This document shows positions 18,459 to 26,854 of a stretch of 27,564 bases of DNA, piece by piece; positions within the stretch are counted from its first letter, which is position 1, and the number at the start of each line of letters is the position of its first letter. The translations under genes were made by a program, and so were the position numbers. The notes below the pieces were generated by a model. The model saw only the letters and a program-made list of their open reading frames with translations, searched no databases and was not told the origin of the DNA. Source of the DNA: a virus. The DNA lies in IMG/VR virus record IMGVR_UViG_3300043570_001510, positions 1 to 27,564 of that record. The stretch is one strand, 5' to 3'.

Positions 18459-20221
18459 TGGCTAAGAAATCAGCAGCAGACCAACTTAAAGCATATAAGC
18501 AACGCTTAGAAGCATCTAAGCGTTGGCGTAAAGACGAAGGTTATGATGCTGTTTGGCGTAGGCTCACAGACCTATATAAAGGTCATCAATATGAGGACTA
18601 TCGTGACGAGGACAGACTGCTAGTTAATATTGCTTTTGCAACTGTTAATATTATTGCCCCAAACATTTCGGTTAACTTCCCTAAGATTGCTGTTAACGCT
18701 GTTAAACCAGAAAACGCAGCCAACGCTGTTATTGCTGAAGCGGTTGTCAACTATTGGTGGAAGCATCGTGATATCCGTACCGAGTTCCGCCGTGCAGTAA
18801 AAGACTCTTTGATTTGCGGTCATGGTTGGATTAAGAGTGGATACCGTTTCGTTGAAGAAGAAGCAGTTGGACAAGAAACAGAAGTATCCGACCCTGTAGA
18901 GGGTGGAGAAATGACATCCACAACCATAATCCTAGAGGACAGCCCTTTCGCAGAGCGTGTAAGCCCTATGGATGTGTTCGTGGACCCTGATGCAACCAGC
19001 ATGCGTGACATCAAATGGATTGCTCAGCGTATCCGCCGCCCTATTGCTGATGTTAAAAACGATAAGCGTTATACCAAAGTTGCTAGGGATGAAGTGCAGA
19101 TTATGGCTGTTAGCCGTTATGCCGATGACCCAAGCCGAAAAAAGATTAACGACAAAAATGAAGGCTACGCCGAAATTTTTGAGTTCTATGATGTTGCCGC
19201 AAAATCAATGAGCGTGTTCTGTGAAGGTGCAGAAAACTTCTTGGTCAAGCCAACCCCAATGCCATACTCGTTTGGTCAGCCGTTTGTTATGTTGCGTAAC
19301 TATGATGTCCCCGACCATTTTTACCCTATTGGCGATTTGGAATCTATTGAACCTTTGCAAAAAGAGTTGAATGAAACCCGAACCCAAATGATGAATCACC
19401 GTAAAAAGTATTCACGCAAATACCTGTATAAGGAATCGGCGTTTGACAATATGGGTCGCCAAGCATTGGAGTCTGATGACGACAATGTGATGGTCCCAGT
19501 AATCAGTGACGAAGCCCTGAGTGGTGTTGTAGCAAACTTCCCTGCTGTGATTAACCCACCAGATTTCTATGACCAAACCTCTACCATCATTGCTGACATT
19601 GACCGTGTATCAGGTGTGTCAGAAATCCAGCGTGGCGGAACCAGCGAAATTCGCCGTACCGCAACCGAGTCCGCTTTGGTGCAAGATGCGAGCAACGCCC
19701 GTACTGCTGACAAGTTGGCTATGGTTGAGCAAGCCATCAGCGAAGTGGGTCGCCGCATGGTTGCCCTAGCAAGACAATACATGTCAGGCGAACAAGTAGC
19801 CCGTATCACAGGTAAAGATGGTGAGCCTGTTTGGGTTCAGTTTGACCGTGACTATTTGGAAGGTGACTTTGACTTTGAAGTAGTTGCTGGCTCAACACAG
19901 CCAAACAACGAATCTTTCCGCCGACAGATGGCACTACAGATGGTTGACGCTATGGCTCCGTTCGCTGGAGCAGGAATCATAGATATGGGCAAACTTGCCG
20001 CCTATGTGTTGCAACAGGGCTTCGGTGTTAAGAACCCTGACGAGTTCATAATGCAACAGCAACCTCCTATGGCTCCTCAGATGGGTGGTGCTGGCGCACC
20101 ACCAATGCCACCAGAACCCCCTCCTGTCCCTGCTGAACAAGGTGCTGGTCCCTTAACTGGTGACCCTGCCATGTTGCAAGCAATGCTTGCACAGCAAGGA
20201 CAGATGCCGCCAATGGCATAA
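18458..20221 (+). CDS. Portal protein
   Basis: 587 residues directly after the terminase region, of typical portal length. Features include YKGHQYEDYRDEDRLLVNIAFATVN near 40-65, PFAERVSPMDVFVDPDA around 162-180, a long helical stretch (IEPLQKELNETRTQMMNHRKKYSRKYLY), ISEVGRRMVALARQYM, and a Pro/Gln/Met-rich C terminus. The wing-stem-tail arrangement fits podovirus/siphovirus portals that form the dodecameric DNA channel and terminase dock. TAATG coupling with the gene before. A short palindrome (20172-20188) lies near the 3' end. Confidence 0.9.
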   Translation: MAKKSAADQLKAYKQRLEASKRWRKDEGYDAVWRRLTDLYKGHQYEDYRDEDRLLVNIAFATVNIIAPNISVNFPKIAVNAVKPENAANAVIAEAVVNYWWKHRDIRTEFRRAVKDSLICGHGWIKSGYRFVEEEAVGQETEVSDPVEGGEMTSTTIILEDSPFAERVSPMDVFVDPDATSMRDIKWIAQRIRRPIADVKNDKRYTKVARDEVQIMAVSRYADDPSRKKINDKNEGYAEIFEFYDVAAKSMSVFCEGAENFLVKPTPMPYSFGQPFVMLRNYDVPDHFYPIGDLESIEPLQKELNETRTQMMNHRKKYSRKYLYKESAFDNMGRQALESDDDNVMVPVISDEALSGVVANFPAVINPPDFYDQTSTIIADIDRVSGVSEIQRGGTSEIRRTATESALVQDASNARTADKLAMVEQAISEVGRRMVALARQYMSGEQVARITGKDGEPVWVQFDRDYLEGDFDFEVVAGSTQPNNESFRRQMALQMVDAMAPFAGAGIIDMGKLAAYVLQQGFGVKNPDEFIMQQQPPMAPQMGGAGAPPMPPEPPPVPAEQGAGPLTGDPAMLQAMLAQQGQMPPMA

Positions 20222-20278
20222 AGGAACAGCAATTTCATATGTAGAGCAACCAACTAGGACTCTAGGAGAAATAACATA

Positions 20279-21064
20279 ATGAGTGATGAACTCGTAACAA
20301 CACCGTCTGTGGAACCCGAAGGGTCACCCGTTACAGAAAGTGTTTCAGAAAGCCCGAATACACCAATTTTATCTGTTGAGGAATATTCTAATTATAGAGT
20401 TCCAATCAAATTAGATGGTGAGGATTTGGAAGTACCTCTAAGTGAGGCACTCGCTGGTTATCAACGCCAAGCAGATTATACTCGTAAGACGCAAGAACTT
20501 GCACAGCAAAAAGAACAGTTTCAATTTGCTACTGCACTTCAATCGGCTTTAGATAATGACCCTGCCGCCACGATTGACCTGTTGAGCAAACATTATGGTA
20601 TCAGCCGTCAGGCTGTTAGCGAAATGATTGCTGATGGTGAAGATTTTGATTCTTTGGACCCTACGGAACAAAAGTATCGGGAACTTGACAAGCGTCTTGC
20701 ATCGTTTGAGGATTATCAATCCAAACAAGAAATTGAGCGTGAAGTTCAACGACTAAAGTCCAAATATGAGGATTTCAATATCAATGAAGTTGTTACAACC
20801 GCTTTGCGGATGAACTCAACGGATTTGGAAGGCACATACAAGCAGATGGCGTTTGATAAAATGATGGCAAAAGCAGAACTAGAACGGCAAGCCCGTGAAG
20901 TCCAACAGCAGAAAGAAAACTCTTTGTTGGAATCCAAAAGGCAAGCCAGTGTGGTATCGGGTGGTTCGTCCGCTACGGCTAACACAACTAGTGAAAGTTT
21001 TGAACCCATTACATCAGTCGCTGAGGCTTGGGCAGCAGCCAAGCGTTCTATGGGCGCAAATTAA
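20279..21064 (+). CDS. Scaffolding protein
   Basis: 261 residues, acidic and highly charged, between portal and capsid genes, the classical scaffold position. The N-terminal part is Ser/Pro/Glu-rich, then YRVPIKLDGEDLEVPLSEALAGYQRQADYTRKTQEL (about 39-74), a motif I recall from phage scaffolds. Long helices or coiled coil follow at 130-215. The C terminus (SVAEAWAAAKRSMGAN) is probably the basic capsid-binding helix. TAGGAGA precedes the ATG. No protease signature is seen within it. Confidence 0.85.
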   Translation: MSDELVTTPSVEPEGSPVTESVSESPNTPILSVEEYSNYRVPIKLDGEDLEVPLSEALAGYQRQADYTRKTQELAQQKEQFQFATALQSALDNDPAATIDLLSKHYGISRQAVSEMIADGEDFDSLDPTEQKYRELDKRLASFEDYQSKQEIEREVQRLKSKYEDFNINEVVTTALRMNSTDLEGTYKQMAFDKMMAKAELERQAREVQQQKENSLLESKRQASVVSGGSSATANTTSESFEPITSVAEAWAAAKRSMGAN

Positions 21065-21093
21065 AAACTACTACATTCTTTTAGGAGAACATA

Positions 21094-22032
21094 ATGTCTA
21101 ATGCAAACTTTGATGCGTTGCTCAGTACAACGCTCGCAAACTATCGTGACCAACTCACGGACAACATCTTTACGGCACGCCCGTTGACCTACTTCCTTCA
21201 GGATAAGGGTCGCATCCGCATGCTTAACGGTGGAACCAAGATTGTTGAGCCACTCATCTACGGTGAAAGTTCAACTGTTAAGTCGTACAGTGGTTATGAC
21301 TCAATCTCGTTGACCGCACAAACTGGCATCACGGCTGCTGAATACGATTGGAAGCAGTACGCTGCATCAATCGCAATTAGCGGTATTGAAGAAGCCAAGA
21401 ACAACGGTGAACAAGAAATCATCAACTTGTTGGAAGCCAAAATCATGCAGGCTGAAGAATCAATGCGTGAAGGTTTCAACCGCATGTTCTACGCCGATGG
21501 AACTGGCAACAGCAGCAAGGACTGGAACGGTCTTGGAAACCTCGTTGAGGCTTCAGGAACCGTTGGCGGTATCAACCGTGCAACAGCAGGTAACGAGTAC
21601 TGGCGTTCATACGAGGAAAACACCGCAACAGCGTTGACCCTCGCACAAATGTCAACTGCTTACAACAGCGTTTCTGTTGGTAACGACCACCCAGACATGG
21701 TTCTCACAACCCAGACTTTGTTTGAAAAGTATGAGGCTCTATTGCAGCCACAACTTCGTTACACCGACACCAAGACCGCAGATGCTGGATTCCAGAACCT
21801 GTTGTTCAAGGCTGCTCCTGTTGTTTACGATGAGCATTGCACCGCAGGTATTGTGTACTTCTTGAACAGCAAGTACCTAACCTTGGTTGGTCACTCAGGC
21901 AAGTGGTTCTCACAAACCGAGTTTGTTCGTCCTGAGGACTTGGATGCCCGTTATGCACTCATCATGTGCTACGGAAACCTCACCTGCCGTAACGCTGCAA
22001 AGCAAGGCAAGTTGACGGCTAAGACAGCCTAG
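21094..22032 (+). CDS. Major capsid protein
   Basis: 312 residues. MSNANFDALLSTTLANYRDQLTDNIFTARPLTYFL is an N-terminal arm typical of HK97-fold capsid proteins. It continues with a GGTKIVEPLIYGESSTVKSYSGYD strand region and a long spine helix (EEAKNNGEQEIINLLEAKIMQAEESMREGFNRMFY, about 98-131). VVYDEHCTAGIVYFLNSKYL then lies near the P-domain. A strong TTTTAGGAGA SD and a terminator-like hairpin after the stop fit a highly expressed gene. No long N-terminal delta domain, consistent with the separate scaffold. Confidence 0.9.
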   Translation: MSNANFDALLSTTLANYRDQLTDNIFTARPLTYFLQDKGRIRMLNGGTKIVEPLIYGESSTVKSYSGYDSISLTAQTGITAAEYDWKQYAASIAISGIEEAKNNGEQEIINLLEAKIMQAEESMREGFNRMFYADGTGNSSKDWNGLGNLVEASGTVGGINRATAGNEYWRSYEENTATALTLAQMSTAYNSVSVGNDHPDMVLTTQTLFEKYEALLQPQLRYTDTKTADAGFQNLLFKAAPVVYDEHCTAGIVYFLNSKYLTLVGHSGKWFSQTEFVRPEDLDARYALIMCYGNLTCRNAAKQGKLTAKTA

Positions 22033-22048
22033 TTAAGTAATCCGATGG

Positions 22049-22066
22049 TGGGGGCGCAAGCCCCCA
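22049..22066 (+). terminator. GCAA-loop hairpin after the capsid gene
   Basis: Perfect 7-bp stem TGGGGGC / GCCCCCA with a GCAA (GNRA) tetraloop, 17 bp after the capsid stop. An A-rich run follows, not a U-run, so it may protect the mRNA 3' end or terminate partially. Confidence 0.6.
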
Positions 22067-22113
22067 TTATCATAATAAAAAAAACACAAAATTCAAAAAT
22101 TTAGGAGAATGAT

Positions 22114-22533
22114 ATGCCACTTATTTCAAACACTAGCGGTGCAATTGACCGTACCCGTCTTGCAGACTGGGCAACCAAAGAAGAAAAAGTAACCGTAGTA
22201 GCAGCAACAGACGCAGCAACCGTACAGGTAGCAGCAACTCTTGCTGGTGCAGCACGCACACTATACACGATGACCCCAACAGCGTCCCGTACTTTGACCA
22301 CACCAACTGGTGCGGAACTTGGTGCAGCGTTTGGTGACGAAGCAGTTGGTTCAAGTTTCCAATTCACCGTAGTCAATGTTGCCGCAGCAACCCACCCAAT
22401 CGTGGTAACTGCTGGAGCATCGGGTGTAACACTTGTTGGTGTAGCAGCAACCTTTTCGGTTGCAGCAGCATCGTCAGCAACTTATGTTGCAGTGTTTACT
22501 GCCGCAGACACGGTTTCAATCTACCGAGCATAA
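22114..22533 (+). CDS. Putative head decoration / virion protein
   Basis: 139 residues made almost entirely of small beta-forming residues (Ala, Thr, Val, Gly), with motifs FQFTVVNVAAATHPIVVTAGASGVTL and SATYVAVFTAADTVSIYRA. Its location after the capsid gene, a good SD (TAGGAGA) and hairpins on both sides suggest an abundant virion protein such as a decoration protein or head fibre. The C-terminal beta pattern recurs in phage head-fibre or decoration proteins as I remember them; no named family. Confidence 0.65.
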   Translation: MPLISNTSGAIDRTRLADWATKEEKVTVVAATDAATVQVAATLAGAARTLYTMTPTASRTLTTPTGAELGAAFGDEAVGSSFQFTVVNVAAATHPIVVTAGASGVTLVGVAATFSVAAASSATYVAVFTAADTVSIYRA

Positions 22534-22556
22534 TCCCCCACTAGGGAACAAATTGG

Positions 22557-22588
22557 TAATGGTGGGGAGCAGAAACTCCCCACCATTA
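22557..22588 (+). terminator. 13-bp perfect hairpin after the decoration-like gene
   Basis: Arms TAATGGTGGGGAG (22557-22569) and CTCCCCACCATTA (22576-22588) with a 6-nt loop CAGAAA. This very stable stem lies between two genes, with no U-tract behind it. Likely terminator or mRNA-end hairpin bounding the capsid-decoration transcripts. Confidence 0.7.
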
Positions 22589-22606
22589 CTCTATCTAGGA
22601 GCATTT

Positions 22607-22744
22607 ATGCCTGTAAAATATTCAATTCTGTCCAGTCATGCTGACGCTAAACCTAAGGCGGGGACAAAAACATCAAACTATCCTAAGGGCAAGAAGTCTA
22701 AGGGTGCTAAAGCATCTAAGATGTCTAAGAAGGCAATGTACTAA
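22607..22744 (+). CDS. Small Lys-rich protein, 45 aa
   Basis: 45 residues (MPVKYSILSSHADAKPKAG...) with 13 Lys, mostly in the second half (GKKSKGAKASKMSKK). TAGGAGC lies before the ATG. Its stop shares one base with the next start (TAATG). Strongly cationic, so possibly DNA-binding or packaged with DNA. No homologue recognised. Confidence 0.6.
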   Translation: MPVKYSILSSHADAKPKAGTKTSNYPKGKKSKGAKASKMSKKAMY

Positions 22745-22977
22745 TGCGTAAACCTGCTATTGAATCCCGTGTCGGACATGTCCGTGGTATTGACGACATC
22801 GTTGAACCTTTGTTGAAGAAAGCCGTTTCTGGTGCAAAGAAGGGCAAGAAAGTTGTCAAGAAGGCTAAGAATGATATTCCTGACCCTAAGTACAAGAAGA
22901 ATCCTTACAACAAAAAGGGTGGTTTGACTACCGATTATAAGGATTATGTTTTGCGTAACAGCCGAGGAGATTACTAA
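22744..22977 (+). CDS. Small basic protein with ESRVGHxxGIDDI leader (A)
   Basis: 77 residues. The N terminus MRKPAIESRVGHVRGIDDI is nearly identical to that of the next gene, while the rest differs: Lys-rich middle (KKAVSGAKKGKKVVKKAK), then DPKYKKNPYNKKGG and a Tyr-containing end. NPYNK matches NPYSSK in the next protein and NPYTQK in the minus-strand 61-aa protein. A duplicated or shared leader on divergent bodies suggests a targeting tag. Function unknown. Confidence 0.65.
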   Translation: MRKPAIESRVGHVRGIDDIVEPLLKKAVSGAKKGKKVVKKAKNDIPDPKYKKNPYNKKGGLTTDYKDYVLRNSRGDY

Positions 22978-22979
22978 TT

Positions 22980-23279
22980 ATGGCATCTAAGAAACGAGCA
23001 ATTGAAAGTCGTGTAGGTCACGCTCAGGGAATTGATGATATCGGTAAAGGTATTATAAAGTTTGCTGAAAAAACTGCTAATAAGGTTCATCGTGGAAAAG
23101 TTTATATGAAGGTTCGCAAAGAACTAAAGCGTGAACCTGACAAAGTAATTCGTGAAATCCGCAAGGACATGTATTTGCCAGCAAAGAAGGGTACTTACGC
23201 TAATCCTTATAGTAGCAAATCGCTTCCTAAAAGTGTTAAAAAAAGTGTAATGAAGGAAATGAAAAAGGGAGCAAAGTAA
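22980..23279 (+). CDS. Small basic protein with ESRVGHxxGIDDI leader (B)
   Basis: 99 residues, N terminus MASKKRAIESRVGHAQGIDDI, then a helical Lys/Arg-rich body (KVYMKVRKELKREPDKVIREIRKDMYLP) and NPYSSKSLPKSVKKSVMKEMKKGAK. The leader is shared with the previous gene and in part with 18192 and 23279. The ATG follows AGGAG with normal spacing. Strongly basic; possibly an internal virion protein. No known domain. Confidence 0.65.
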   Translation: MASKKRAIESRVGHAQGIDDIGKGIIKFAEKTANKVHRGKVYMKVRKELKREPDKVIREIRKDMYLPAKKGTYANPYSSKSLPKSVKKSVMKEMKKGAK

Positions 23280-23767
23280 TGGCATCTAGCAAGAAACCAA
23301 AAGGCATTGAGGACGACCTAGCAAAAAAGATTTTGGCGTTGCTCCGCAAGGGTACACCAAAAGCGATGAAAGAGGCTGACCGCCTTAAAGGTATTCAGCG
23401 CACCTACCGTGATGATGCTTCAAAAATGCGTTCAGGCAAAGAAGCACTTGGCAAAGAATGGAACCGTAAACTTGGTGCAGAATATTATGCAACAAAGCGG
23501 GCTAGTGAGGCTAAGAGTGTTTCTCAGCGTTTGCGTGAGGAATCCCGTTTGCGTGGTATGGACAGTAAGTTTAAGAAGGTTGCTAAAAGAGAGCGTGCTG
23601 ATGAAATGAAAGCAGCAACTGCCGCAGGTATGCGTGCTGAACGCCGTAAAGCAACTAAAGAGGCTGGTGGGCGTAATGCTCCTGACCGTATTGATGCCCG
23701 TAAGCGTGCCGCAGCAAACCGTGCTAAGAACGCTAAGCCTAAGAAGCCACGCAATCCAAAGAAGTAA
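23279..23767 (+). CDS. Basic coiled protein with KKPKGIEDD leader
   Basis: 162 residues, starting MASSKKPKGIEDDLAKKIL, a variant of the KK-GIDDI leader. The remainder is almost wholly charged helix, Arg/Lys/Ala/Glu-rich (ASKMRSGKEALGKEW, SQRLREESRLRG, KRERADEMKAATAAGMRAERRKA), ending in a polybasic tail. TAATG coupling with the gene before. Possibly an internal, DNA-binding virion protein. No homologue named. Confidence 0.6.
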   Translation: MASSKKPKGIEDDLAKKILALLRKGTPKAMKEADRLKGIQRTYRDDASKMRSGKEALGKEWNRKLGAEYYATKRASEAKSVSQRLREESRLRGMDSKFKKVAKRERADEMKAATAAGMRAERRKATKEAGGRNAPDRIDARKRAAANRAKNAKPKKPRNPKK

Positions 23768-23769
23768 TC

Positions 23770-24270
23770 ATGGCTAAGCCCAAGAAACAGAAACCTAGTT
23801 TTGATATCGGTGACCTATTGGGGTTTCTGAATCAACCTAAGGTTAAGGCTGCTACTAATTTGTCGCAAGGCAAATTAACCAGTCAGGATGTTATGGGTGT
23901 GATGGGTAACAACCAGTCTAAGGCTGCGCCTTATTCTGGTGTTGTTGCTGATGCGTATAATACTAAGGTTAAACAGGATTATGAAACCGCCAAGTTTTTG
24001 GCGGATTTCTTTACTCCAGCCAGCGAAGCACAAAGACTGGTTCAAGGTAAGTCCGAGAAACTGGACCCTATGTGGGCTGCAATAAACTTTCTACCTTTTG
24101 GCAAGGCTGCCAAAAAGTTAAAAAACATTGATAAAGAAACCAAAATGATGCTGGATATGCTCAGGTCATCTAAGCCGTTGCGTAGTCAGGTTGCTGGCTC
24201 TAACAGTGGTTCAACGGATTATACTTATTCTCCGCTTGAAGTGTTATTGTTACAATTACAGGGCGGTTGA
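23770..24270 (+). CDS. Hypothetical protein, 166 aa
   Basis: 166 residues. Basic start (MAKPKKQKPSFDIGDLLGFL), a Gln/Asn-containing middle (SQGKLTSQDVMGVMGNNQSKAAPYSG), a helical segment (DYETAKFLADFFTPASEAQRLVQG) and AAINFLPFGKAAKKLKNIDKETKMMLDMLRSS. The SFDIGDLLG stretch is only weakly like the GIDDI leaders. It starts 2 bp after the previous stop. Unknown function; likely a virion-related protein from its position between capsid and adaptor genes. Confidence 0.55.
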   Translation: MAKPKKQKPSFDIGDLLGFLNQPKVKAATNLSQGKLTSQDVMGVMGNNQSKAAPYSGVVADAYNTKVKQDYETAKFLADFFTPASEAQRLVQGKSEKLDPMWAAINFLPFGKAAKKLKNIDKETKMMLDMLRSSKPLRSQVAGSNSGSTDYTYSPLEVLLLQLQGG

Positions 24271-24277
24271 TGCTTTT

Positions 24278-24292
24278 GGGGAACAATTCCCC
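24278..24292 (+). promoter_or_regulatory. 6-bp hairpin before the zinc-motif gene
   Basis: Perfect GGGGAA / TTCCCC stem with a 3-nt loop. It occupies the short gap and lies 8 bp upstream of ATG 24301, where an SD would be expected. Confidence 0.35.
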
Positions 24293-24300
24293 TATGAGTG

Positions 24301-24525
24301 ATGAACAATAACGCTGTCCCTGCTCACGCCTATTATGGAACCCCTCAGACTGGCTACCGCCTTGCGGCGGTTGCTGGTTCCCGTATCGCTGCCCCTAGTG
24401 GACCTTATATTGGTCGGGGTGACAAATGCACTGGAAACGATGACACTTGTGGTGCAAACAAGGTGCGTGGACAGCAGTTTTGTGCAGGTCATTTAAAGAA
24501 AATCAAATCTGAACAGGAGGCATAA
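24301..24525 (+). CDS. Small protein with C-C-C-H zinc motif
   Basis: 74 residues (MNNNAVPAHAYYG...); an in-frame GTG three bases earlier is also possible. The C-terminal part KCTGNDDTCGANKVRGQQFCAGHLKK has the Cx(n)C...GxxxCxGH pattern of short zinc-binding proteins common beside phage head-tail genes. The N-terminal half is Ala/Gly-rich and polar. Coupled to the adaptor gene by TAATG, with AGGAGG at its 3' end serving that gene. Role unknown. Confidence 0.65.
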   Translation: MNNNAVPAHAYYGTPQTGYRLAAVAGSRIAAPSGPYIGRGDKCTGNDDTCGANKVRGQQFCAGHLKKIKSEQEA

Positions 24526-25241
24526 TGGCTTATGCCCAGATGACCGCAACATCGTTGCGTCAAACAGTACGAGACATAACGGACCTTGACTCTGAGGACC
24601 TACCCGATTCGTTGCTAAACCTTTATATCCGTGACGGCTACTACCGTATATTGGACATTGAGAAGCGTTGGACTTTCCTAGAGAAGTCGTTTACTTTTAA
24701 TACTGTTGCCGAGCAACGGGCTTACCCTATTAGTGCTTTTACTGCTGACCCTATGTCGCAGATTGTGTCTATTGTGGATAACACGGGTATTGGTTTGCGT
24801 TTGGACATGGTTTCACATGATGAGGCTGAAAGCACCTATATTGGTGCGTATGACACGAGTGGTGACCCATTGTTTTATTCTATTTGGAATGGCAACATCC
24901 ATCTGTTTCCAAAACCAAACAATGCTCGTACTTTGACTGTCCGTGGTTATCGTGAACCTATTGATTGGGTTACCGAAGGCGGCTATGTTGACGCTAGTGC
25001 TAACTTGCATTTTGCTTTAGTTTATTATGCTTGTAGCCGTGTGTATCAGCGTTTAGAGGATGTCGCTATGGCTGATGTTTATAAACGGTCTTTTGATGAG
25101 GGTGTTATGTTGGCTGTTAAGTCTGTGATGACACCAAACAGTCACGCTAACTTGGTGTTGTCTGCTGGTCGTACCACTGGTCGTCCAACCTTTAATGGTT
25201 GGATGACACGCATGGGGCAAGGTTTGAAAGATAACCAATAA
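24525..25241 (+). CDS. Head-tail adaptor (connector) protein
   Basis: 238 residues. MTATSLRQTVRDITDLDSEDLPDSLLNLYIRDGYYRILDIEKRWTFLE is the N-terminal helical bundle that I associate with phage adaptor/head-completion proteins (gp4-like or DUF6682-like). A beta region follows (YPISAFTADPMSQIVSIVDNTG, NIHLFPKPNNARTLTVRGYREP), then a C-terminal helix pair (HFALVYYACSRVYQRLED...AMADVYKRSFDEGV). The role is to join portal and tail. It is directly followed by the tail beta-propeller gene (TAATG). Family placement by pattern and position. Confidence 0.75.
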   Translation: MAYAQMTATSLRQTVRDITDLDSEDLPDSLLNLYIRDGYYRILDIEKRWTFLEKSFTFNTVAEQRAYPISAFTADPMSQIVSIVDNTGIGLRLDMVSHDEAESTYIGAYDTSGDPLFYSIWNGNIHLFPKPNNARTLTVRGYREPIDWVTEGGYVDASANLHFALVYYACSRVYQRLEDVAMADVYKRSFDEGVMLAVKSVMTPNSHANLVLSAGRTTGRPTFNGWMTRMGQGLKDNQ

Positions 25242-26851
25242 TGGCTGGATTAAACATTACCGAGGTAAGTGATTTTACTGGTGGACTGAACTTCCGTGCA
25301 GACCAATTCCAGTTGTCAACTTTTGAGTCACCTGACATGTTAAATGTTGAAATTGACCCACGAGGTGGTGTTTTCAGTCGTGGTGGTTACCAAAGGTTGA
25401 ACACGACAGCAGTTTCTGGTACTTGGAGTCCGCAAAAGTTGTATCCGTTTAGTGGTGCAACGCCAACAATCCTGTTGGCTAACAGTACCAAGGTTTATAA
25501 ATCAACTGGCGGTAACTTTACAACTTTACAGGCTAGTGCTGGCGTGGACATCACTAGTGCTAGTCCTCATGGTTTTTGTATGGCACAGTGGGCTGACAGC
25601 ATGTATCTTGCTACTGGTCGTAGCGGTAGTGGTGGTTATGTGTGGAAAACAACAGACACTTATCCCACAGCGTTAACAGCATCGGGTACTGCACCTCATG
25701 CTTGGCAAACAACACCAACCACTTCTGAACGCAAAATGCCAACAGCAGAACATTTGATTGTCCATGCTAATAAAATGTGGACTGCGAACACAACTGAGGC
25801 TGGAACATATTATCCGAACCGTTTGCGTTGGTCATTGGAAAATGCTCCTGAGAACTGGGATAGCGATGATTATTTTGATATCGTTGGCGGAGGCAACGGT
25901 ATCACAGGTATGGCTGTTGTATCAGGACAACTAGTTGTTTTCAAACCTAACGCTATATATGTTATTTTTGGTTACGCTAGCGACAACTTTCAAGTTGTTG
26001 AATTAACGAACCGTTTGGGTTGTTTGAATCACCATGCTATTGCACAGGCAGATGATGGTGTTTACTGGTTTAGTCACAACCAAGGATTATATTATTATAA
26101 TGGTGCATCCATTAGAGACATGTTTGACAACCTTCGTACTGCTATTGACTTGAACTATATTAACCCTGCCGACCATGAATCAATCAGCGTTTCTTGGGTT
26201 GGTCGCCGTGTGTGGGTTTCTGCACCATACTCTAAGGAAACAACTGTTACGACACCAACTGTTAACTTTGTTTTGGACCCAACTATTCGTGGTGGTGTTT
26301 ACACAATGTTTTCCAGCCATGATGGTTATGGTTTGGTTGGCGGATGTAATTGGACTGATTCAACTGAAGCGGATTATCGTTTGATGTGTCATCCAACGCA
26401 AGCATATGTTTTGAAGGTTGACATGTTCAACGATGAATCAGATAACATTTCTGGAACCAGCACCGCTTTTGAATCATATTATAAGACACGCTGGTTTGAT
26501 GGTGGGTCTTATATGCAAAAGAAAATGTTTCGCCGCCCAGACTTTGTTGTTAAAGAAGCCGACATCGCTCAGAGCATTGCGGTAAAAGTTTATCATGACT
26601 TCACCGAGGGTGAAGGTAATGAAAGAAAGATTTTTAGCATTACACAAACACCACCAACAACATCGTTGCTTTGGGGTTCTGGTTTGTGGGGTGAGGATTG
26701 GGCTAGTGGTGCTGCTAGTTCCAAGGTTATTGCTGGACGGAACCTTGGTTTAGCACGGTCTATTCAGTTGGAATTTGTTGGTCCAGAAAGCAAAAAGTGG
26801 GGCGTAAACAGTATTGGTTACAAGTATCAGGCACGAAGGATTAAAGGTTAA
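25241..26851 (+). CDS. Tail nozzle / stopper beta-propeller protein
   Basis: 536 residues, beta-rich, beginning NITEVSDFTGGLNFRADQFQLSTFESPDMLNVEID, the hallmark start of podovirus tail hub or DNA-stabilisation proteins (P22 gp10-like; the T7 gp12 nozzle has a comparable role). Repeated blade-like units include YPFSGATPTILLANSTKVY, MAQWADSMYLATG and GMAVVSGQLVVFKPNAIYVIFG. Later ones are QADDGVYWFSHNQGLYYYNG and VSWVGRRVWVSAPY. It closes the portal channel after packaging and forms the tail stub. A strong indicator of a short-tailed phage. Confidence 0.75.
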   Translation: MAGLNITEVSDFTGGLNFRADQFQLSTFESPDMLNVEIDPRGGVFSRGGYQRLNTTAVSGTWSPQKLYPFSGATPTILLANSTKVYKSTGGNFTTLQASAGVDITSASPHGFCMAQWADSMYLATGRSGSGGYVWKTTDTYPTALTASGTAPHAWQTTPTTSERKMPTAEHLIVHANKMWTANTTEAGTYYPNRLRWSLENAPENWDSDDYFDIVGGGNGITGMAVVSGQLVVFKPNAIYVIFGYASDNFQVVELTNRLGCLNHHAIAQADDGVYWFSHNQGLYYYNGASIRDMFDNLRTAIDLNYINPADHESISVSWVGRRVWVSAPYSKETTVTTPTVNFVLDPTIRGGVYTMFSSHDGYGLVGGCNWTDSTEADYRLMCHPTQAYVLKVDMFNDESDNISGTSTAFESYYKTRWFDGGSYMQKKMFRRPDFVVKEADIAQSIAVKVYHDFTEGEGNERKIFSITQTPPTTSLLWGSGLWGEDWASGAASSKVIAGRNLGLARSIQLEFVGPESKKWGVNSIGYKYQARRIKG

Positions 26852-26854
26852 TTT

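Noticed and set aside
24294-24311. Five-codon frame MSDEQ before the zinc-motif gene
   Set aside because: Too short to support; could be a leader peptide but nothing else indicates it.
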